Assembly: GCA_024698685.1 (NCBI GenBank)
Contig: JAILQZ010000012.1
Coordinates: forward strand, 1 to 61,456
Origin: a bacterium
GTDB taxonomy: Bacteria; Actinomycetota; Coriobacteriia; Coriobacteriales; CADBOM01
Reading direction: 5' to 3'
Length of the DNA: 61,456 nucleotides
Below the pieces are notes generated by a model. That model did not search any database, was not told the origin of the DNA, and was given only the letters and a program-made list of their open reading frames with translations. Position numbers and translations under genes: made by a program. Below are positions 49,439-59,034 of this stretch, piece by piece (positions within the stretch are counted from its first letter, which is position 1; every line of letters begins with the position of its first letter).

Positions 49439-49690
49439 ATGTTCATGCTTGTCGGAAATTTGTTCAGGATCTTCATAGGTGTCGGCATTGTCGCGGCCAT
49501 CGTAATCGTCGTCATGCTTTCAAGGGGCTCTAGGCGCTTCAAGGGTTCGGGCGGACGCGGCAGGATGAATTCGAGCCAGTCGGGCTCGAGCAAGTCCTAC
49601 ACCAACAGCACGCGCTCAAACTACCACGGCTCTCCCGACGATCTGGTAGAGGTTCCCATCATCGAGGTCAACGACGTCAAGGAAGACTAA
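49439..49690 (+). CDS. Small membrane protein, uncharacterised
   Basis: 83 aa, one N-terminal TM then a low-complexity Ser/Gly/Arg linker. Confidence 0.55.
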   Translation: MFMLVGNLFRIFIGVGIVAAIVIVVMLSRGSRRFKGSGGRGRMNSSQSGSSKSYTNSTRSNYHGSPDDLVEVPIIEVNDVKED

Positions 49691-49741
49691 GCGGGCAGCA
49701 TATCCACCCGCTTCGACGTCGCTCTCTTTCCAGCACGATTC

Positions 49742-51130
49742 CTACGATTCGGTTTCCTTCTCGGCCTCTGCATTCGCCTCGGCTTCGGCCTCCTTCTTGC
49801 CCATGCCGAAGTTCTTGGGAAGCACCAGGTTCAGGATCACCGCCACGATGAACGAAAGCGCCACGCTGTTGCCGCCGAAGAGGCTCTGCAGCATCGCAGG
49901 GAAGATGTCGAACATTCCTGCGACCTGCGTGAATCCGATGCCGATGCCAAGGGCCGTCGCTGCGATGGTGAGGTTGCGCTGGGTGAAGCCAGCCTCGGAC
50001 ATCATCTGGAAGCCGCTGACGAGGATGCTGCCGAACATCATGATCGTGCAGCCGCCCAGCACGGCCTGCGGCACCGAGCTGAAGACCGAGCCGATGGCAG
50101 GCACGAAGCCTGCGAGCACGAGAACTGCGGCGCCGGTGGCGATAGCCTTGCGGTTGATCACGTGCGTCATCGAGATTAGGCCGATGTTCTGGCCGAACGA
50201 ATCGAGCGGCATCACGCCGAACACTCCCGAAAGCGAGCTCGTCAGGCCGTCGGCCACGATCGAGCCGGTCATCTCGTCCTTGGTGACCTCGCGGTCGAAC
50301 GAGACCTTGGCCACTGCGGTGGTGTCGCCGATGGTGTCGGTGGCGCTGACGATGTAGAGCAGCGTGATCGAGATGATCGCGCCGATGTCGAATTCGGGCG
50401 TGAACGGGAGGATCTCGGGAATCTGGATTACCGAGATGCCCTGGAAGACCGAGAAGTCGACCTTGCCCATGAAGATGGCCACTATGTAGCCCGCGATCAT
50501 GCCGAAGAGGATGGAGAGCGGCTTGAGCTTTCGCGGGGCGAGCGCCTGCCATCCGAGGCAGACGACCAGCGAGACGGTGCCGATGATGAAGTTGGGGGCG
50601 GTGGCGAAATCCTCGGCTCCAGCTCCGCCGGCGAAGGACTTGGCACCTACGGCGAGCAGTGAGAATCCGATGGTGGCAACCACGGTGCCCGCAACGACGG
50701 GCGTTATGAGCTTGATCCAGTACTTGGCGAAGAGACCGAGAACGCCCTCGACGATGCCGCCGATGATCACGGCGCCCACAACCACGCCGTAGCCCTGTGT
50801 GGCGGCGATGGTCGAGACCAGGGCAACGAACGACATCGCCACGCCCATGACGATCGGCATCCGAGCGCCGATCTTCCAGACTCCGAAGAGCTGGATGAAG
50901 GTGCCGATGCCCGCGCAGAGCATGGCGTTCTGCAGCAGCACGGTGGTTTGGATCGAATCGAATCCGGCAGCAGCGCAAACGAGAAGGATCGGCGCGAGGT
51001 TCGCGACGAACATCGTCAGCACGTGCTGGATTCCGTAGGGGATGCCTTGCCAGAATCTGATCTTGCCGTCCCACTTGCCTAGCTCGGCTGCAAGATCGCC
51101 CTTGGTGGCTTTCTTGGTATCGTCGCTCAT
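49742..51130 (-). CDS. Xanthine/uracil permease (NCS2 family)
   Basis: 'IPYGIQHVLTMFVANLAPILLV', 'SATDTIGDTTAVAK', 'GVMPLDSFGQNIGLISMTHVINR'. Confidence 0.9.
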   Translation of the reverse strand: MSDDTKKATKGDLAAELGKWDGKIRFWQGIPYGIQHVLTMFVANLAPILLVCAAAGFDSIQTTVLLQNAMLCAGIGTFIQLFGVWKIGARMPIVMGVAMSFVALVSTIAATQGYGVVVGAVIIGGIVEGVLGLFAKYWIKLITPVVAGTVVATIGFSLLAVGAKSFAGGAGAEDFATAPNFIIGTVSLVVCLGWQALAPRKLKPLSILFGMIAGYIVAIFMGKVDFSVFQGISVIQIPEILPFTPEFDIGAIISITLLYIVSATDTIGDTTAVAKVSFDREVTKDEMTGSIVADGLTSSLSGVFGVMPLDSFGQNIGLISMTHVINRKAIATGAAVLVLAGFVPAIGSVFSSVPQAVLGGCTIMMFGSILVSGFQMMSEAGFTQRNLTIAATALGIGIGFTQVAGMFDIFPAMLQSLFGGNSVALSFIVAVILNLVLPKNFGMGKKEAEAEANAEAEKETES

Positions 51131-51217
51131 TTGAGCCCCAATCAACGGAGATGCAGTTAATTCATTTAACGGATGCCAACCCCCATTTTAGTGCTGCTGC
51201 GCATTGCTGCAAATCAA

Positions 51218-51249
51218 AAGGCGCGTTCGGCCTCAACCGAGCGCGCCTT
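51218..51249 (-). terminator. Terminator downstream of the UroD-like gene
   Basis: Minus strand AAGGCGCGctCGG-ttgagg-CCGaaCGCGCCTT followed by TTGATT. Confidence 0.75.
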
Positions 51250-51281
51250 CACGCGAATGATTGCCTGAATGAATCGGCGGC

Positions 51282-52283
51282 CTAGAGGTTGTGCTCCTTC
51301 CAATAGACCTTGCTGTACTCGTCTATGCACTCGTTCATGTAGTCGTACACGCCGGGGAACGTGGAGACGCCCAGACCCTGGGAGGCGCCGGGGATGAAGT
51401 AGAGCGGACCGTTCTCGTCGCATGCGCGCTTGACCTGGTATTGGATCTCCTCCTTGGTCCAATCCGGATGGTCGACCGTTGCGGAGTTGATGCCGCCCAT
51501 GAAGGTGATCTGGCCGCCGTACTTCTCGATGCACTTGGGGATGTCGTTTTCGGTGAGGACGCCCTGCCAGACGTCGATGCCCATCTCGATCATGTAGGGG
51601 ACGATCGTAGCGGCAAAGGAGTCGGAGTGGTGCGCGATGAGCTCGACACCGCGGCTCTTCCAGTATCCGTAGACCTCCTTGTAGGGCTCGAGGAAGAACT
51701 CGGCGAACATGTCGGGGGAGACGAAGGTGGAGATCTGCGTGCCCCAGTCGTCGTGGTGGAATAGGCCGTCGGGATGCAGGTGGTCGCAAGTGACCCTCGC
51801 CAGCTCGAGCTCCCACTCGGTGATGTACTTGATGAGCTCCTTGAGCTCGTCGGGAGACTCGTAGAAGGCGCAGAGCACGTTGGAGATCTCGCACAGGTAG
51901 TGGCACATCTCGAAGATTCCGGGGGCGACGAAGGGCATCAGGAACTGCTGCTTGCGATCGATCTTCTCGGCCGCCTCGATGTCTTTCTCCCATTCGGCCT
52001 CGGAGAACTGCAGCGACGGAGCCTTGACGTACTCCTTCCAGTCGTCGATGTCCTTGACCAGAATCTTCTCGGGGGTGTGGACCGGGAAGGCACCGGGCTG
52101 GCCCTCTGCCCACGAAACAGTGACGCCCCAGTTGTTGACCTTGTTGAGCTCGCCGTACTTGGGGTTGTTGCGTGAGCGATGCGCGGCGGTGAAGATGATG
52201 CCGAATGCCTCGAACTGCTTGACGAAGCGCTCCGGCTTTCCGCCCTTCATTACTTCGATGAGGTTCTCGCGCGGTGTGAGCAT
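51282..52283 (-). CDS. Uroporphyrinogen decarboxylase-family (methyltransferase/MtaA-like) protein
   Basis: 'MLTPRENLIEVMKGGKPERFVKQFEAF', 'HPDGLFHHDDWGTQISTFVSPDMFAEFFLEPYKEVYGYWKSRGVELIAHHSDS', 'FMGGINSATVDHPDWTKEEI'. Confidence 0.8.
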   Translation of the reverse strand: MLTPRENLIEVMKGGKPERFVKQFEAFGIIFTAAHRSRNNPKYGELNKVNNWGVTVSWAEGQPGAFPVHTPEKILVKDIDDWKEYVKAPSLQFSEAEWEKDIEAAEKIDRKQQFLMPFVAPGIFEMCHYLCEISNVLCAFYESPDELKELIKYITEWELELARVTCDHLHPDGLFHHDDWGTQISTFVSPDMFAEFFLEPYKEVYGYWKSRGVELIAHHSDSFAATIVPYMIEMGIDVWQGVLTENDIPKCIEKYGGQITFMGGINSATVDHPDWTKEEIQYQVKRACDENGPLYFIPGASQGLGVSTFPGVYDYMNECIDEYSKVYWKEHNL

Positions 52284-52539
52284 ATGTTGACTCCTTTCAT
52301 CCCCCGCGCGCTTCCTTGCGCTTGTGCGCGCTGGGGGTTCCCAACCATTCGACAAGAGGGCACAAAAAAGAAAGCACGCCCTCTCACGTTGCTTTCCCCT
52401 TTCTTAGCAGAACATCTTACAATTGGCAAGCGCGCAAGCCTCTGCGGGAACCGATGAAGGCTGGCCTGCTCATGGCCTTTGAGGCATAATCGAATCAGCG
52501 CTCAGCCGGCATCCATTCGATTCGATACATGGGGCGGAC

Positions 52540-53376
52540 ATGATGTTCGAAAACCGAGAGCTGAAGACCGAATATGGCGAGATTCGCTATTGGGTGAGAG
52601 CCTCCGCTGGCCCCAATGCGCCTTGGCTAGTCTTCCTTCCCGGCCTCACCGCGGACCATCATCTGTTCGATCCTCAGTTAGAGCACTTCTCGCAGCGATT
52701 CAATTGCCTGACATGGGACCCGCCGAATCATGGCGTTTCTCGCCCTTGGACCGGGGGAATCGGGCTCGATGAGTGCGCCGAGCTGCTCAAGCGGATCATG
52801 GAGGAAGCCGGGGTTTCCAGCCCCGTGCTCGTTGGCCAGTCCAATGGCGGGTATCTCAGCCAGGCGTTCATGGAGCTTTATCCGGACGTTGCGGCGGGGT
52901 TCGTCTCGGTCGATTCCTGCCCGCTTAAACGCGAATACTATGCGGGCTGGGAGCTCTGGGCGCTCAAGCATACCTACGCAATGTACATGTGCATTCCCTG
53001 GGGCTTGCTCGTAGCGTGGGCTGGCAATGGGGTTGCCACCACTGATACGGGAAAGCAGTACATGAAAGGGCTGATGCGCAGCTACGAGAAGCGCGACTAC
53101 TGCAGGCTCGCCGCGCAAGGATACCGCGCTTTGGCCGAGGCTGTCGACGCGCGCCGTCCATATCAGATCGACTGCCCAGTGCAGCTCATCTGCGGAGAGG
53201 AGGATCGGGCGGGCTCTGCCAAGCGCTACAACCGCGAATGGACCGCTCGCGAGGGATTTCCGATGGCATGGATTCCCAACGCTGGCCATAACTCCACGCT
53301 GGACGCACCCGAGCGGGTCAACGCCGCCATCGATGCGTTTCTCGATAGGATTTTCGAGGGGATGCCGCGCGACTAG
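52540..53376 (+). CDS. Alpha/beta hydrolase
   Basis: 'WLVFLPGLTADHHLFDPQ', nucleophile elbow 'VLVGQSNGGYLSQAF', 'PVQLICGEEDRAGSA', 'PNAGHNSTLDAPERV'. Confidence 0.9.
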   Translation: MMFENRELKTEYGEIRYWVRASAGPNAPWLVFLPGLTADHHLFDPQLEHFSQRFNCLTWDPPNHGVSRPWTGGIGLDECAELLKRIMEEAGVSSPVLVGQSNGGYLSQAFMELYPDVAAGFVSVDSCPLKREYYAGWELWALKHTYAMYMCIPWGLLVAWAGNGVATTDTGKQYMKGLMRSYEKRDYCRLAAQGYRALAEAVDARRPYQIDCPVQLICGEEDRAGSAKRYNREWTAREGFPMAWIPNAGHNSTLDAPERVNAAIDAFLDRIFEGMPRD

Positions 53377-53414
53377 CGGGCTTTCTCGGGGCCTGGCCCG
53401 GCCAAGCGCGCAGG

Positions 53415-54197
53415 CTAGCTCCTGTAGCTTCTGAAGAAGGCCTGCGTCTCCGGATCGGTGGAGTTGTCCATAACCTCCTCTGGCGTGCCGTTCTCGGCAA
53501 CCTTGCCGTTGCGCAGCAGGATGATGCGGTCTGCCGCGCTGCGCGCGAAGTGCATCTCGTGCGTCGCCATGAGGATAGTAGCGCCCTGATCCTTGAGTTC
53601 CTCGACCATTTCGAGCACCTCGCCGACGAGCAGCGGGTCGAGCGCCGATGTGATCTCGTCGAGAAGCAGCAGCTCCGGATCCATCATGAGGGCGCGAACG
53701 ATCGCCACGCGCTGTTGCTGGCCGCCGGAGAGGCGGTCGGGGTATTCCTTGGCCTTATGGTCCATGCCGATGCGCTTGAGCAGCTCCATGGCCTTGTCGT
53801 TCGCGCGCTCCTTGTCCCAATTGAACACCTTGCGTGCGGCGAGCGTGACGTTCTTCAGCACCGACATGTGCGAGAAGAGGTTGAAGTGCTGGAAGACGAC
53901 GCCGATGCGAGCGCGGACCTCGTCCGAATCGACGCGCGGATCGGTGATGTCGAGATCACCCAGCCAAATTTGCCCGTCGCTGACCTGTTCGAGCAGGTTG
54001 ACGCACTTCATCAGCGTCGACTTGCCCGAGCCCGAAGCGCCGAGCATCGCGACGGTTTCGTGCTTGTTCACGTCGAACGAGATGTGGTCGAGCACGGTGT
54101 TGTCGCCAAAGCGCTTGACGACGTTGTCGATGCGCAGGACCGCCTTCTCCTCGCGTTGCTGCGGAGTGGCCGCGTTGGCTATGATCTCGTAAGCCAT
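53415..54197 (-). CDS. Polar amino acid ABC transporter ATP-binding protein
   Basis: 'MLGASGSGKSTLMKCVNLLE', 'LSGGQQQRVAIVRALMMDPELLLLDEITSALDP'. Confidence 0.93.
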   Translation of the reverse strand: MAYEIIANAATPQQREEKAVLRIDNVVKRFGDNTVLDHISFDVNKHETVAMLGASGSGKSTLMKCVNLLEQVSDGQIWLGDLDITDPRVDSDEVRARIGVVFQHFNLFSHMSVLKNVTLAARKVFNWDKERANDKAMELLKRIGMDHKAKEYPDRLSGGQQQRVAIVRALMMDPELLLLDEITSALDPLLVGEVLEMVEELKDQGATILMATHEMHFARSAADRIILLRNGKVAENGTPEEVMDNSTDPETQAFFRSYRS

Positions 54198-55057
54198 CAC
54201 ACCATTCCTCCAGTCTGCTCGCGCTTGCGGAGCTTTGCCGTGTACCAGTCGTTGATGATGACGAACGGGACGCTCAAGAGGATGAACAGGACGCTGGCAA
54301 CGATGTAGGGCGTGAAGTTGAAGGTGAGCGCAACCTGCACCTGGGCGGCGCGAACGGCGTCGATGGCGCCAAGCGTCGAGATCAAGCCGACGTCCTTCTG
54401 CATCGCGATGAAGTCGTTCATGAGGGCCGGGGCGATCTTGCGAAGCGCCTGCGGGATGATGACGAGCCTCACAGTTTGCCCGCTCGTGAGGCCGAGCGAT
54501 CTGGCCGAGGCGCGCTGCTGCGGGCTGACGTCTTGGAAGCCTGCGCGCAGAACCTCGGCGATATAGGCGGAGTAGGACATCGTGACAGCTATGGTGCCGA
54601 GGACCTCGACGGGAATGCGACCGAAGATTCCCAACCCCGGTATGCCGAAGCCGATGATGTACAGGACGACGAGCATCGGGATGCCTCGCATGATCGTCGT
54701 GTATGCCTGCGCGAGAATGCGCAAGGGGAAGAGCACTGCCGACTTGCTGATCCTGATGACGGCGATCAGGGTTCCTAAGACCGCGGTGCCGATAAGCGAG
54801 TAGATCAGCACTCGAACGTTGAGCCACAGGCCTTGGAGCACGATGGGGAATGACTTGGCGAACTGCTCCCCGCTGAAGAAGGTGTGCTGCACGCGCGGCC
54901 AGCCAGGGGCGAAATGCAGCGTGAGCATGATGGCCGCAGCGAGAACCAGCGTGCTTACGATGCTGATGATGATCGATCGAGTGCCTTGCCGCTTGCGGAA
55001 GGCCTGGCGCTCTTGTTCGACTGGGCTGACCGCGTAGACGGTCTCTTCTTTCCTCAC
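54197..55057 (-). CDS. Amino acid ABC transporter permease
   Basis: 'RISKSAVLFPLRILAQAYTTIMRGIPMLVVLYIIGFG', 'SAYIAEVLRAGFQDVSPQQRASARSLGLTSGQTVRLVIIPQALRKIAPALMND'; stop overlaps the next start. Confidence 0.9.
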   Translation of the reverse strand: MRKEETVYAVSPVEQERQAFRKRQGTRSIIISIVSTLVLAAAIMLTLHFAPGWPRVQHTFFSGEQFAKSFPIVLQGLWLNVRVLIYSLIGTAVLGTLIAVIRISKSAVLFPLRILAQAYTTIMRGIPMLVVLYIIGFGIPGLGIFGRIPVEVLGTIAVTMSYSAYIAEVLRAGFQDVSPQQRASARSLGLTSGQTVRLVIIPQALRKIAPALMNDFIAMQKDVGLISTLGAIDAVRAAQVQVALTFNFTPYIVASVLFILLSVPFVIINDWYTAKLRKREQTGGMV

Positions 55058-55076
55058 CCTGCTACCACCTGATCGG

Positions 55077-55108
55077 GAAGCCTCCCGAGCGGGTTGCCCG
55101 GGAGGCTT
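55077..55108 (-). terminator. Intercistronic hairpin between substrate-binding protein and permease genes
   Basis: AAGCCTCCCGaGC-gggtt-GCcCGGGAGGCTT. Confidence 0.6.
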
Positions 55109-55117
55109 GTGCAAAAA

Positions 55118-55996
55118 CTACTCTGCGAGAACCGGGACTTCGATGGTGTAGTCTGCCATCCACTCTTGGACGAGCTTGTCCAGCGTACCATCCTTCTGGA
55201 GCTCATCGACAGCGGCGGAGACGGCATCGGTCAGAGGGGAATCCTTCGGAAGCAGGAATGCCAGAGGATCGGCCTCGGATCCAGGGATCTGGCCGATGAG
55301 CTTGGCAGCTGCGAGCTCTTCCATCTCAGGATCTGCCATGTAGACAGCCGTTGGGGTGTCGAGGATGATTCCATCGATCTGATGTGCGTTCAGAGCGGCC
55401 GCGGCATCAGCGTTGGAGTTGAAGACCTGGATGTTCTTGTTGACCTTATCCATGCCCCAAGTGTAGGAGGTCGAGCCTGCCTCGGCGCCGAGAACGGCAT
55501 CTCCGAGCTCAGCGAGGCTCGTTGCATTCGCATACTTGTCGTGGCCAGGTGCGGCATCGACCACGATCGACTGAGAGGGCGTGAAGTACGGCGAGCTGAA
55601 GTCGACGGCTGCCTTGCGCTCCTCGGTGACGCTGAACTGCTGGATGTTCATATCCCAGTCCTTGGCACCAGGCGTGATGGCCTCATCGAATCCGGTGCGG
55701 ACCCAGACGACCTGATCCTTGCTGAAGCCCATCTTCTCGGCGACTGCATATGCGACGGCTGCCTCGAAGCCCTCTCCGGACTCCGGGGCATCATTCATGA
55801 CATACGGCGGCCAAGCGGGATTGCCCGTGGCAATCGTCAGCGTGCCGGGATTTACGGTGACATCGGCGACGCTTTCGCCCGATGCGGTCTTGCTGGCATC
55901 CTGGCCACCAGAGCATCCCGCCAGCGCGAGGGCTCCGACCAGTGCGAAGCATGCGCACAGGACGACGATCATCTTGCGTTTACTGAAACCAGACAT
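55118..55996 (-). CDS. Amino acid ABC transporter substrate-binding lipoprotein
   Basis: Lipobox 'ALALAGCSGG'; 'DWDMNIQQFSVTEERKAAVDFSSPYFTPSQSIVV'. Confidence 0.92.
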   Translation of the reverse strand: MSGFSKRKMIVVLCACFALVGALALAGCSGGQDASKTASGESVADVTVNPGTLTIATGNPAWPPYVMNDAPESGEGFEAAVAYAVAEKMGFSKDQVVWVRTGFDEAITPGAKDWDMNIQQFSVTEERKAAVDFSSPYFTPSQSIVVDAAPGHDKYANATSLAELGDAVLGAEAGSTSYTWGMDKVNKNIQVFNSNADAAAALNAHQIDGIILDTPTAVYMADPEMEELAAAKLIGQIPGSEADPLAFLLPKDSPLTDAVSAAVDELQKDGTLDKLVQEWMADYTIEVPVLAE

Positions 55997-56145
55997 AGCA
56001 AGTAACCTCCAAATCTCCCATTATTCGAATCTGCCCGCGCGACCTTGCTGTTTCGCGTGGTTTTCCAACAAGTACAAGAATACTCCAAAAGCCTGCGTTG
56101 TGCGGCGGGACCAGGGTTCAAATCGAGTGGATTTCAGGAGCAAAG

Positions 56146-56180
56146 CAAAGGAGGCCCGCAGCTTTGCAGAGCCTCCTTTG
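56146..56180 (-). terminator. Terminator hairpin downstream of lipoprotein gene
   Basis: Minus strand CAAAGGAGGC...GCCTCCTTTG. Confidence 0.65.
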
Positions 56181-56203
56181 CTTGCGATTTGCGAATTCGA
56201 GCG

Positions 56204-56746
56204 CTACTTCAGCGCGGCGCAATAGGCTGCGAGGTCGGCAGCTGGAATGCCGAAGTCCTCCTCGCCGCCAAGCGCGATGGCCATGACGGCATAGTCGTAG
56301 TCGCCGTTTGTCCAGATGACTTTGGCGGCCTTATCGGGAGCAGGGCCGAAGCATTTCACGCTGAGCCCCAAGCCATCGAGGGTTGCGTCCCATTCTTCCG
56401 CATATTTGTTGTAGTCGCCGGAGATATCACCGGCGTTCTCCTCGTCTATGTTCCCCTTGCGGACCACGATGTTCGCAGCGGGATACTCGTAGGTGACCTC
56501 GACCAGGCCCTCCATAGCGCGGTAGCTCACGGACACGGGCTCTCCAAGCCAGCTCTCAGGAGCCTCGACAGCTTGGAATTCCACACCGGCTACGGTTGCG
56601 GCCTGCTCGGCGCTCTCCGCGTCGGTCCAGGGGTTCGCGATCTCGGACTCGCCCTCTCCCTCTTCGGACGATCCGCCCGAGCAGGCCGCGAGGCCCAGGC
56701 AGCACAGCAGCGCTACGCATGATGCAACAATAAGAAGCTTCTTCAT
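56204..56746 (-). CDS. Lipoprotein, uncharacterised
   Basis: 'MKKLLIVASCVALLCCLGLAACSGG' lipobox; 180 aa. Confidence 0.75.
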   Translation of the reverse strand: MKKLLIVASCVALLCCLGLAACSGGSSEEGEGESEIANPWTDAESAEQAATVAGVEFQAVEAPESWLGEPVSVSYRAMEGLVEVTYEYPAANIVVRKGNIDEENAGDISGDYNKYAEEWDATLDGLGLSVKCFGPAPDKAAKVIWTNGDYDYAVMAIALGGEEDFGIPAADLAAYCAALK

Positions 56747-56808
56747 CGCTACTCCTTTCAACGGGTTCCAATCGATGCCATACAGGTTCATTTTAGCTCA
56801 AAAGCGCA

Positions 56809-56838
56809 GGGAGCCGCCCGATGATTCGAGCGGCTCCC
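56809..56838 (-). terminator. Hairpin between lipoprotein genes
   Basis: GGGAGCCGC...GCGGCTCCC, minus strand followed by tgcgctttt. Confidence 0.6.
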
Positions 56839-56904
56839 CGTTTCGATAAGGTGTATCTCGTGCCGGAATATCCGACATAGAGCGGCCTTGCGCCCAAGCG
56901 GGCT

Positions 56905-57357
56905 CTAGAGGCCGGTGTCCTCGCGGTCGACCCCGCCTTGCCCAAGAGCATCATCGAGGCTCGCGTCGGCTGCGGCCTGAGCCGCCTTGTCATAGGCGAT
57001 GATGTCCACCTTGCCCTGCGCGTCGTTTGCCGTGATGACAACATCGAACTCGCCGTTTGCATCGATGAAGTTGGCGATGTTGTCCTCGACGTCACCGTCG
57101 AAGACGACCTCGTCAGTGGCGGCGTTGGTGATCGTCACATGGAAAGAGCCCTTGTCGACGATGTGGTTGATGCAGATTCCCTCTTCTGGAGCGATGGTGA
57201 TGCTTCCGGTGCCGGAGCCCTCAGCCGTTCCTTCGGCAACTGCGTGAATGCCGGCATCGTCGGTCTCCACGCCGAGTTGCGATCTGCTGCATGCCGCGAG
57301 CGCAAGCGCCATCACCATGACCATTGCTGCAACGATTGCGAGGGTTCTCTTCTTCAC
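56905..57357 (-). CDS. Lipoprotein, uncharacterised
   Basis: 'VKKRTLAIVAAMVMVMALALAACSRS' lipobox, GTG start. Confidence 0.7.
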   Translation of the reverse strand: MKKRTLAIVAAMVMVMALALAACSRSQLGVETDDAGIHAVAEGTAEGSGTGSITIAPEEGICINHIVDKGSFHVTITNAATDEVVFDGDVEDNIANFIDANGEFDVVITANDAQGKVDIIAYDKAAQAAADASLDDALGQGGVDREDTGL

Positions 57358-57480
57358 GTCTGTCCTTCCTTTCCGTGCGGCTGAAAGCGCGTGCCTTGCA
57401 GCCAGCAAAAGCGGGCCGCACACGACTGCAGCCCGCCCCTATATGCTTTTACCTGCGGCTTTGCAGGGAGCCACCAGCTC

Positions 57481-57993
57481 CTAGCGTCCGCCGAAGAGCA
57501 GGCTTGCGATGTCTCCGAAGTCGAGGCCGCCGCCCTGCTGCGCTCCGCCTCCGCGCTTCATGGCCGCCTCATAGCCAGCCTGATAGCCCGCGTCGTAGTT
57601 GTTCTGGGCACTGGGTTGCTGGGAGCCGCCGCCGAAGAGCGAGCCGCCGAGGCTGAGAATGTTGGAGAGGATGTCGTCGCCAACGCCCTGGCTCATGTTG
57701 ACGCCAGCCGAGTGGCCGGAGCCAAGCAGCATATCGGCCATGCTGTGGACGCTGTTGTCGCTCGATCCGAGCAGCATCTGGGCGATGCCTGCGAGGTTGC
57801 CGAGGTCGATCTGCTGGCCGCGAGCCGCCGCAGCGGTTCCGGCGACGACCTGGCTGGCCTGCTCGCGAGAGATGTCCTGCAAGCCGGTGACGCCGCGAAT
57901 CGTCGAATACGGATGCTCGACGAGCTGCGAGAGAATGTCGGGCTCCTTCTGAGCGCTTCCCAAAAGCATCGAGATCATATCTTGGATATCCAT
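57481..57993 (-). CDS. Uncharacterised protein with repeated MLLGS motifs and Gly/Gln-rich tail
   Basis: 170 aa: 'ISMLLGSAQ', 'AQMLLGSSD', 'ADMLLGSGH', then 'GGSLFGGGSQQ...GGGAQQGGGLDFGDIASLLFGGR'. Confidence 0.65.
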   Translation of the reverse strand: MDIQDMISMLLGSAQKEPDILSQLVEHPYSTIRGVTGLQDISREQASQVVAGTAAAARGQQIDLGNLAGIAQMLLGSSDNSVHSMADMLLGSGHSAGVNMSQGVGDDILSNILSLGGSLFGGGSQQPSAQNNYDAGYQAGYEAAMKRGGGAQQGGGLDFGDIASLLFGGR

Positions 57994-58190
57994 GTGTCCT
58001 CCCTGGTTCTAGGTTCGCGGCCGAACCGGCCACGCTTGAATCGGTTGCTGAACGCTACACGAGGATTATACCGCGCCCGCAAATTCCGAAAGGCTTCAAT
58101 GAAATGTTTTTTAACCTTTTCAACTGCGTCGCTTCGCCTGCGGAAATTGGCTACCATATTGCATCGAAGGGGATCTTAAGGGGGGACGGC

Positions 58191-58991
58191 ATGATCTTCT
58201 ACTTCTCGGGAACGGGCAACAGCCTCTATGTAGCACGCGAGATAGCCTCCGCTCTCCGCGATGAGGCGCGCAGCATTCCACAGGCGATCCACGACGCTTC
58301 CAAGGCCTACGAGGGGGAGCGCATCGGAATCGTTGCGCCGCTGTACGGCTACGATGTGCCGGAGATGGTAAAGCGGTTCATGCGCGAGGCCGCCTTCGAC
58401 ACAGACTACCTCTTCTTCGTCTTCACCTATGGCAACCGCCATGGAATCTGCAGCGAGCTGGCGTGCAGCCGCATGGCTTCCCGCGGCATCGAGGTTGCGT
58501 ACACCGCCACGATCATCATGGCCGACAACTGGTTGCCCGGCTTCGATATGGACAGGCAGCGCATGGAGGACAAGGGCATCGAGGAAAACCTCGCGGCGAT
58601 CGTCTCCGACCTGTGCGGCAAGGTGCGCCGCATAGAGCGCGCAACCGAGGCTGGTCGGGCAGAGTTCGCCGAGTACCTCGAGCTTGGCATCGAGTACAGC
58701 GGAGAGACGCTGCAGGGCTTCCTGCACATGGTGGGGGAGCGCTGCGTGGGCTGCGGAACCTGCGCGCGGGTCTGCCCGGCTGGTTGCATCGCCTTGAAGG
58801 ACGGTAGAGCGCAGCGCGACTCGCTTGCAGGTCTGGGCTGCAACGGGTGCCTCGCTTGCATACACGCATGCCCCGCCCATGCCATAGAGATGGAGCTTCC
58901 CGAGATCAATCCCGCCGCCCGCTTCCGCAACGAGCATGTTGGCATTGCCGAGCTCATGGAGGCAAATTCGCAGTACAATTCGATAGATTAG
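58191..58991 (+). CDS. EFR1-type flavodoxin-like + 2[4Fe-4S] ferredoxin protein
   Basis: 'MIFYFSGTGNSLYVAREIASAL' and 'CVGCGTCARVCPAGCIALKDG...CNGCLACIHACPAHAIEM'. Confidence 0.88.
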   Translation: MIFYFSGTGNSLYVAREIASALRDEARSIPQAIHDASKAYEGERIGIVAPLYGYDVPEMVKRFMREAAFDTDYLFFVFTYGNRHGICSELACSRMASRGIEVAYTATIIMADNWLPGFDMDRQRMEDKGIEENLAAIVSDLCGKVRRIERATEAGRAEFAEYLELGIEYSGETLQGFLHMVGERCVGCGTCARVCPAGCIALKDGRAQRDSLAGLGCNGCLACIHACPAHAIEMELPEINPAARFRNEHVGIAELMEANSQYNSID

Positions 58992-59034
58992 GAACGGCTC
59001 TAGACAGGAACGGCTGAAAGAAAGGGGGATTTCA

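Noticed and set aside
56105-56135. 'GGACCAGGGTTCAAATCGAGTGG' resembling a tRNA T-arm
   Set aside because: No matching acceptor stem, D-arm or anticodon arm can be assembled around it.
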